Shown: piece after piece, positions 62,101 through 64,000 of the stretch | Layout: each line of letters starts with the position of its first letter | How positions within the stretch are numbered: position 1 is the first letter of the stretch | Assembly: GCF_051014685.1 (NCBI RefSeq) | Contig: NW_027478717.1 | Location: 558,001 to 622,000 of the forward strand | Length of the DNA stretch: 64,000 nt | DNA from: Ptiloglossa arizonensis | Taxonomy: Eukaryota > Arthropoda > Insecta > Hymenoptera > Colletidae | Direction: 5' to 3' | The notes under the pieces: generated by a model | What the model saw: the letters and a program-made list of their open reading frames with translations, nothing else | Database searches by the model: none | Told to the model about the DNA's origin: nothing | Program-made: the position numbers and the translations under genes

Positions 62101-64000
62101 AGATGCAATAGGAATTTTTGGGATAGGTCAGTCCGTTCGCGAGATATGCCAAGAAATGGTTGAGAAGGCAAAAAATTTTTCGCATTCTGCTGCTCCAAAC
62201 GCTTAACCAGAATGGCCTAGGGAAAAAATACACATACCGTTGTAATCGAGCGAGTTTCTACTTTCAGATGCAATAGGAAATTTTGGGTTACGTCAATCCG
62301 TTCGCGAGGTATGGGGGTTTGAAGCTAAGAAATGGTTGAGAAGACAACAAATTTTTCGCATTCTGCTGCTCCAAACGCTTAACCACAATGGGCTAGGGAA
62401 AAAATACACGTACCGTTGTAATCGGGCGAGTTTCTACTTTCACACGCAAGAGGAATTATTGGGTTAGGTCAATCCGTCCGCGAGATATTGGAGTTTGAAG
62501 CCAAGAAATGGTTGAGAAGACAAAAAATTTTTCGCAATTCTGCTGCTCCAAACGCTTAACCAGAATGGCCTATGGAAAAAATACACATACCGTTGTAATC
62601 GGGCGAGTTTCTACTTTCAGATGCAGCAGGAATTTTGGGTTAGGTCAATCCGTTCGCGAGATATGGGAGTTTGAAGCCAAGAAATGGTTGAGAAGACAAA
62701 AAATTTTTCGCAATTCTGCTGCTCCAAACGCTTAACCAGAATGGCCTAGGAAAAAAATACACAAACCGTTGTAATCGGGCGAGTTTCTACTTCAGGTGAA
62801 ATAGGAATTTTTGGGATAGGTCTATCCGTTCGCGAGATATGGGAGTTTGAAGCTAAGAAATGGTTGAGAAGGCAAAAAATTTTTCGCAATTCTGCTGCTC
62901 CAAACGCTTAACCAGAATGGCCTAGGGAAAAAATACACATACCGTTGTAATCGGGCGAGTTTCTACTTTCAGATGCAATAGGAAATTTTGGGTTGCGTCA
63001 ATCCGTTCGCGAGATATGGGAGTTTGAAGCTAAGAAATGGTTGAGAAGACAACAAATTTTTCGCACTTCTGCTGCTCCAAACGCTTAACCAGAATGGCCT
63101 AGGGAAAAATACACATACCGTTGTAATCGGGCGAGTTTCTACTTTCAGATGCAATAGGAATTTTTGGGATAGGTCAGTCCGTTCGCGAGATATGAGACTT
63201 TGAAGCCAAGAAATGGTTGAGAAGGCAAAAAATTTTTCGCAATTCTGCTGCTCCAAACGCTTAACCAGAATGGCCTAGGGAAAAAATACACATACCGTTG
63301 TAATCGGGCGAGTTTCTACTTTCAGATGTAATAGGAAATTTTGGGTTACGTCAATCCGTTCGCGAGGTATGGAGTTTGAAGCTAAGAAATGGTTTGAGAA
63401 GACAACAAATTTTTCGCAATTCTGCTGCTCAAACGCTTAACCAGAATGGGCTAGGGAAAAAATACACGTACCGTTGTAATCGGCGAGTTTCTACTTTCAC
63501 ACGCAAGAGGAATTTTTGGGTTAGGTCAATCCGTCCGCGAGATATGGGAGTTTGAAGCCAAGAAATGGTTGAGAAGACAAAAAATTTTCGCAATTCTGCT
63601 GCTCCAAACGCTTAACCAGAATGGCCTATGGAAAAGATACACATACCGTTGTAATCGGGCGAGTTTCTACTTTCAGATGCAACAGGAATTTTTGGGTTAG
63701 GTCAATCCGTTCGCGAGATATGGGAGTTTGAAGCCAAGAAATGGTTGAGAAGACAAAAAATTTTTCGCAATTCTGCTGCTCCAAACGCTTAACCAGAATG
63801 GCCTATGGAAAAAATACACATACCGTTGTAATCGTGTGAGTTTCTACTTTCAGATGCAACAGGAATTTTTGGGTTAGGTAAATCCGTTCGCGAGATATGG
63901 GAGTTTGAAGCCAAGAAATGTTTGAGAGGGCAAAAAATTTTTCGCAATTCTGCTGCTCCAAACGCTTAATCAGAATGGCCTAGGGAAAAAATATACATAC
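62101..64000 (+). repeat. Satellite resembling 32-36 kb, with an indel-rich stretch
   Basis: The monomer order (gggataggtcagtccg, gaggtatggg, gaagctaag with cacacgcaagagg, gtccgcgag, aggtgaaatagg with gtctatccg) follows 32-36 kb and 42-44 kb. However, 62,140-63,590 carries about ten small indels not shared with those relatives, including an 11-bp loss at 62,148. The last 137 bases are an incomplete monomer cut by the window end. Confidence 0.8.

Larger units (their letters stand above)
1..64000 (+). repeat. 177-bp satellite array, 361 monomers plus a partial, all head-to-tail
   Basis: The same unit recurs from end to end: it opens with aatttttgggttaggtcaat and closes with ctactttcagatgcaatagg. 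Consecutive starts at 1, 178 and 355 are 177 bp apart, and the last start is at 63,864, giving 361 intervals with a net deficit of about 34 bp. Monomers differ at a limited set of linked positions (for example gaagccaag/gaagctaag, agatgcaatagg/acacgcaacagg, cctaggg/cctatgg/cctgtgg). No monomer is inverted and no foreign insertion was seen. Satellites of roughly nucleosomal length with higher-order repeats are typical of eukaryotic centromeres and pericentromeres; that assignment is inference. The array runs off both ends of the window. Confidence 0.98.

Noticed and set aside
1..64000. CRISPR array
   Set aside because: Units are 177 bp with no short constant repeat separated by unique spacers; the whole unit is conserved, and there is no leader or cas gene.
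1..64000. Bacterial or phage accessory region, or plasmid iterons
   Set aside because: There are no bacterial genes, promoters or origin elements, and hundreds of near-identical 177-bp units with nested higher-order repeats are a eukaryotic satellite pattern.
1..64000. Transposon or retroelement insertions, or target-site duplications
   Set aside because: Monomer phase runs unbroken from end to end, and the largest irregularity seen is an 11-bp loss at 62,148.
1..64000. Inverted monomers or strand switches
   Set aside because: Every monomer I followed reads in the same direction; no reverse-complement block such as cctattgcatctgaaag was seen on the + strand.
1..64000. A previously undescribed multi-gene system
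   Set aside because: There is no unique sequence and no credible coding region in the window. The novelty here is in the satellite's organisation, reported above.

Overview
The whole 64 kb window is a head-to-tail array of one 177-bp satellite monomer. I count 361 full monomers plus a 137-bp partial one at the right end. The monomer phase starts at base 1 (aatttttggg...) and is still recognisable at 63,864. Net length drift is only about 34 bp, and 11 of those bases come from one deletion. All monomers lie on the + strand in the same orientation. I found no gene, RNA gene, transposon, inverted block or unique sequence, and both window edges lie inside the array. This is eukaryotic heterochromatic DNA, most simply a centromeric or pericentromeric array. 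The species cannot be named from the sequence. The monomer is about 42% GC and keeps about 8 CpG sites (observed/expected near 1), which fits a lightly methylated genome such as many invertebrates better than a vertebrate or most plants.

Layout, left to right. (1) 207-5,530: an 11-monomer higher-order repeat (HOR, 1,949 bp), first as an 8-monomer deleted version and then as two full units. (2) 2,530-20,224: a tandem duplication of an 8.85-kb, 50-monomer block (2,530-11,377 and 11,378-20,224) whose copies differ at only a handful of positions. (3) 18,618-25,530: three tandem copies of a 13-monomer, 2,299-bp HOR, the first nested in the end of the 50-mer. (4) 25,531-34,580: a mosaic of shorter blocks re-used at offsets of 2, 6, 8, 11 and 12 monomers. 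(5) 34,581-49,800: a tandem duplication of a 7,610-bp, 43-monomer block, containing 531-bp trimer arrays. (6) 46,538-52,438: a 15-monomer, 2,655-bp HOR in two full copies and a partial third, followed to 55,680 by rearranged pieces of it. (7) 55,681-61,350: an older-looking edge with an 8-monomer (1,416-bp) duplication, whose marker variants recur in the left edge but were not seen in the middle. (8) 61,351-64,000: monomers like those at 20-36 kb, with an abrupt cluster of small indels at 62.1-63.6 kb.

There are no cooperating genes. The points of biological interest are two degenerate CENP-B-box-like motifs per monomer, nested HORs of 3, 11, 13, 15, 43 and 50 monomers showing successive unequal exchange, shared edge families around a different centre, and a minus-strand frame kept in register because 177 = 59 codons. 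I read all boundaries by eye from diagnostic variants, so they carry an uncertainty equal to the local stretch of identity, usually tens of bases.
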